Assembly (NCBI GenBank): GCA_025963265.1
Contig: JAOPUY010000072.1
Coordinates: 1 to 5,841, forward strand
Direction of reading: 5' to 3'
Origin: Frankiales bacterium
GTDB lineage: Bacteria; Actinomycetota; Actinomycetes; Mycobacteriales; Jatrophihabitantaceae
Length of the DNA: 5,841 nt
Below are positions 5,551 through 5,841 of the stretch, one piece after another. Below the pieces are notes generated by a model. That model was not told the origin of the DNA. It did not search any database and saw only the letters and a list, made by a program, of their open reading frames with translations. A program made the translations under genes and the position numbers. Numbering within the stretch: the stretch's first letter is position 1; every line of letters begins with the position of its first letter.

Positions 5551-5841
5551 ATGAGCACAACCCAGACCGATCCGTACACCGCCGCCGATCCGCGTCGTTG
5601 GGTGGCGTTGGGCGTCATCGCCGTCGCCCAGTTGATGGTGGTGCTCGACGCCAGCATCGTGAACATCGCGTTGCCCTCGGCCCAGCGTTCGCTGCACATC
5701 TCCGACGCCAACCGGCAGTGGGTGGTGACCGCCTACGCGCTGGCCTTCGGCGGACTATTGCTCCTCGGCGGCCGCGTGGCCGACTTCATCGGACGCAAAC
5801 GTGCTTTCGTCATCGGCCTAATCGGCTTCGGTGTGGCGTCG
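5551..5841 (+). CDS. DHA2-type MFS transporter, partial (C-terminus beyond right edge)
   Basis: The first 97 residues of a membrane exporter; the frame is open to the window end. Seen: a polar N-terminus, first membrane segment about 17-41 containing motif D1 LDASIVNIALP (32-42), second segment about 57-73 after QWVVTAYALAFGG, then motif A GRVADFIGRKR (74-84), which closely fits the MFS loop 2-3 consensus. These features place it in the same DHA2 proton-drug antiporter family as the exporter gene upstream. It is a distant relative rather than a recent duplicate, since outside the motifs the two N-termini differ widely. Divergent from the MarR gene, with an operator-like repeat over its promoter, it is probably induced when MarR is released. 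Substrate and full topology cannot be judged here. Confidence 0.92.
   Translation, partial: MSTTQTDPYTAADPRRWVALGVIAVAQLMVVLDASIVNIALPSAQRSLHISDANRQWVVTAYALAFGGLLLLGGRVADFIGRKRAFVIGLIGFGVAS

Noticed and set aside
1..5841. CRISPR array, insertion sequence or attachment site
   Set aside because: No regularly spaced direct repeats, transposase motifs, terminal inverted repeats with target duplications, or tRNA-end duplications were seen.

Overview
The window is GC-rich DNA with heavy use of GTG starts, TTGNNN/TANNNT promoters and apparently leaderless regulator genes. Together with the proteins this points to an actinobacterial chromosome, quite possibly mycobacterial or a relative; the genus cannot be fixed from the sequence alone. 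No rRNA, tRNA, transposon, integrase or CRISPR array was seen.

Left part (1-2988): a leftward gene for an APH-like phosphotransferase runs off the left edge. It is separated by about 415 bases, with no convincing gene, from a rightward 717-residue SNF2-family ATPase/helicase-like protein. That protein has all main helicase motifs, a strong Shine-Dalgarno site at a GTG start, and a leader that could fold into a cluster of small hairpins.

Right part (2989-5841): two successive 'regulator facing exporter' modules. In the first, an HxlR-family repressor gene (leftward) and a DHA2-type MFS exporter gene (rightward) diverge from a compact control region. An 18-bp inverted repeat (17 of 18 positions paired) flanks two candidate promoters that face each other and share one -10 core. 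In the second, a MarR-family gene (leftward) diverges from another DHA2 MFS exporter cut by the right edge. Its control region has two good promoter matches and a 7-bp perfect inverted repeat that brackets the exporter -35 hexamer.

The likely logic is ligand- or stress-induced efflux: each regulator represses its neighbouring exporter (and perhaps itself) until a drug-like or thiol-reactive compound releases it. The most distinctive signal is the symmetric HxlR/MFS control region. No wholly new multi-gene system is evident; the SNF2 protein stands alone within the window.
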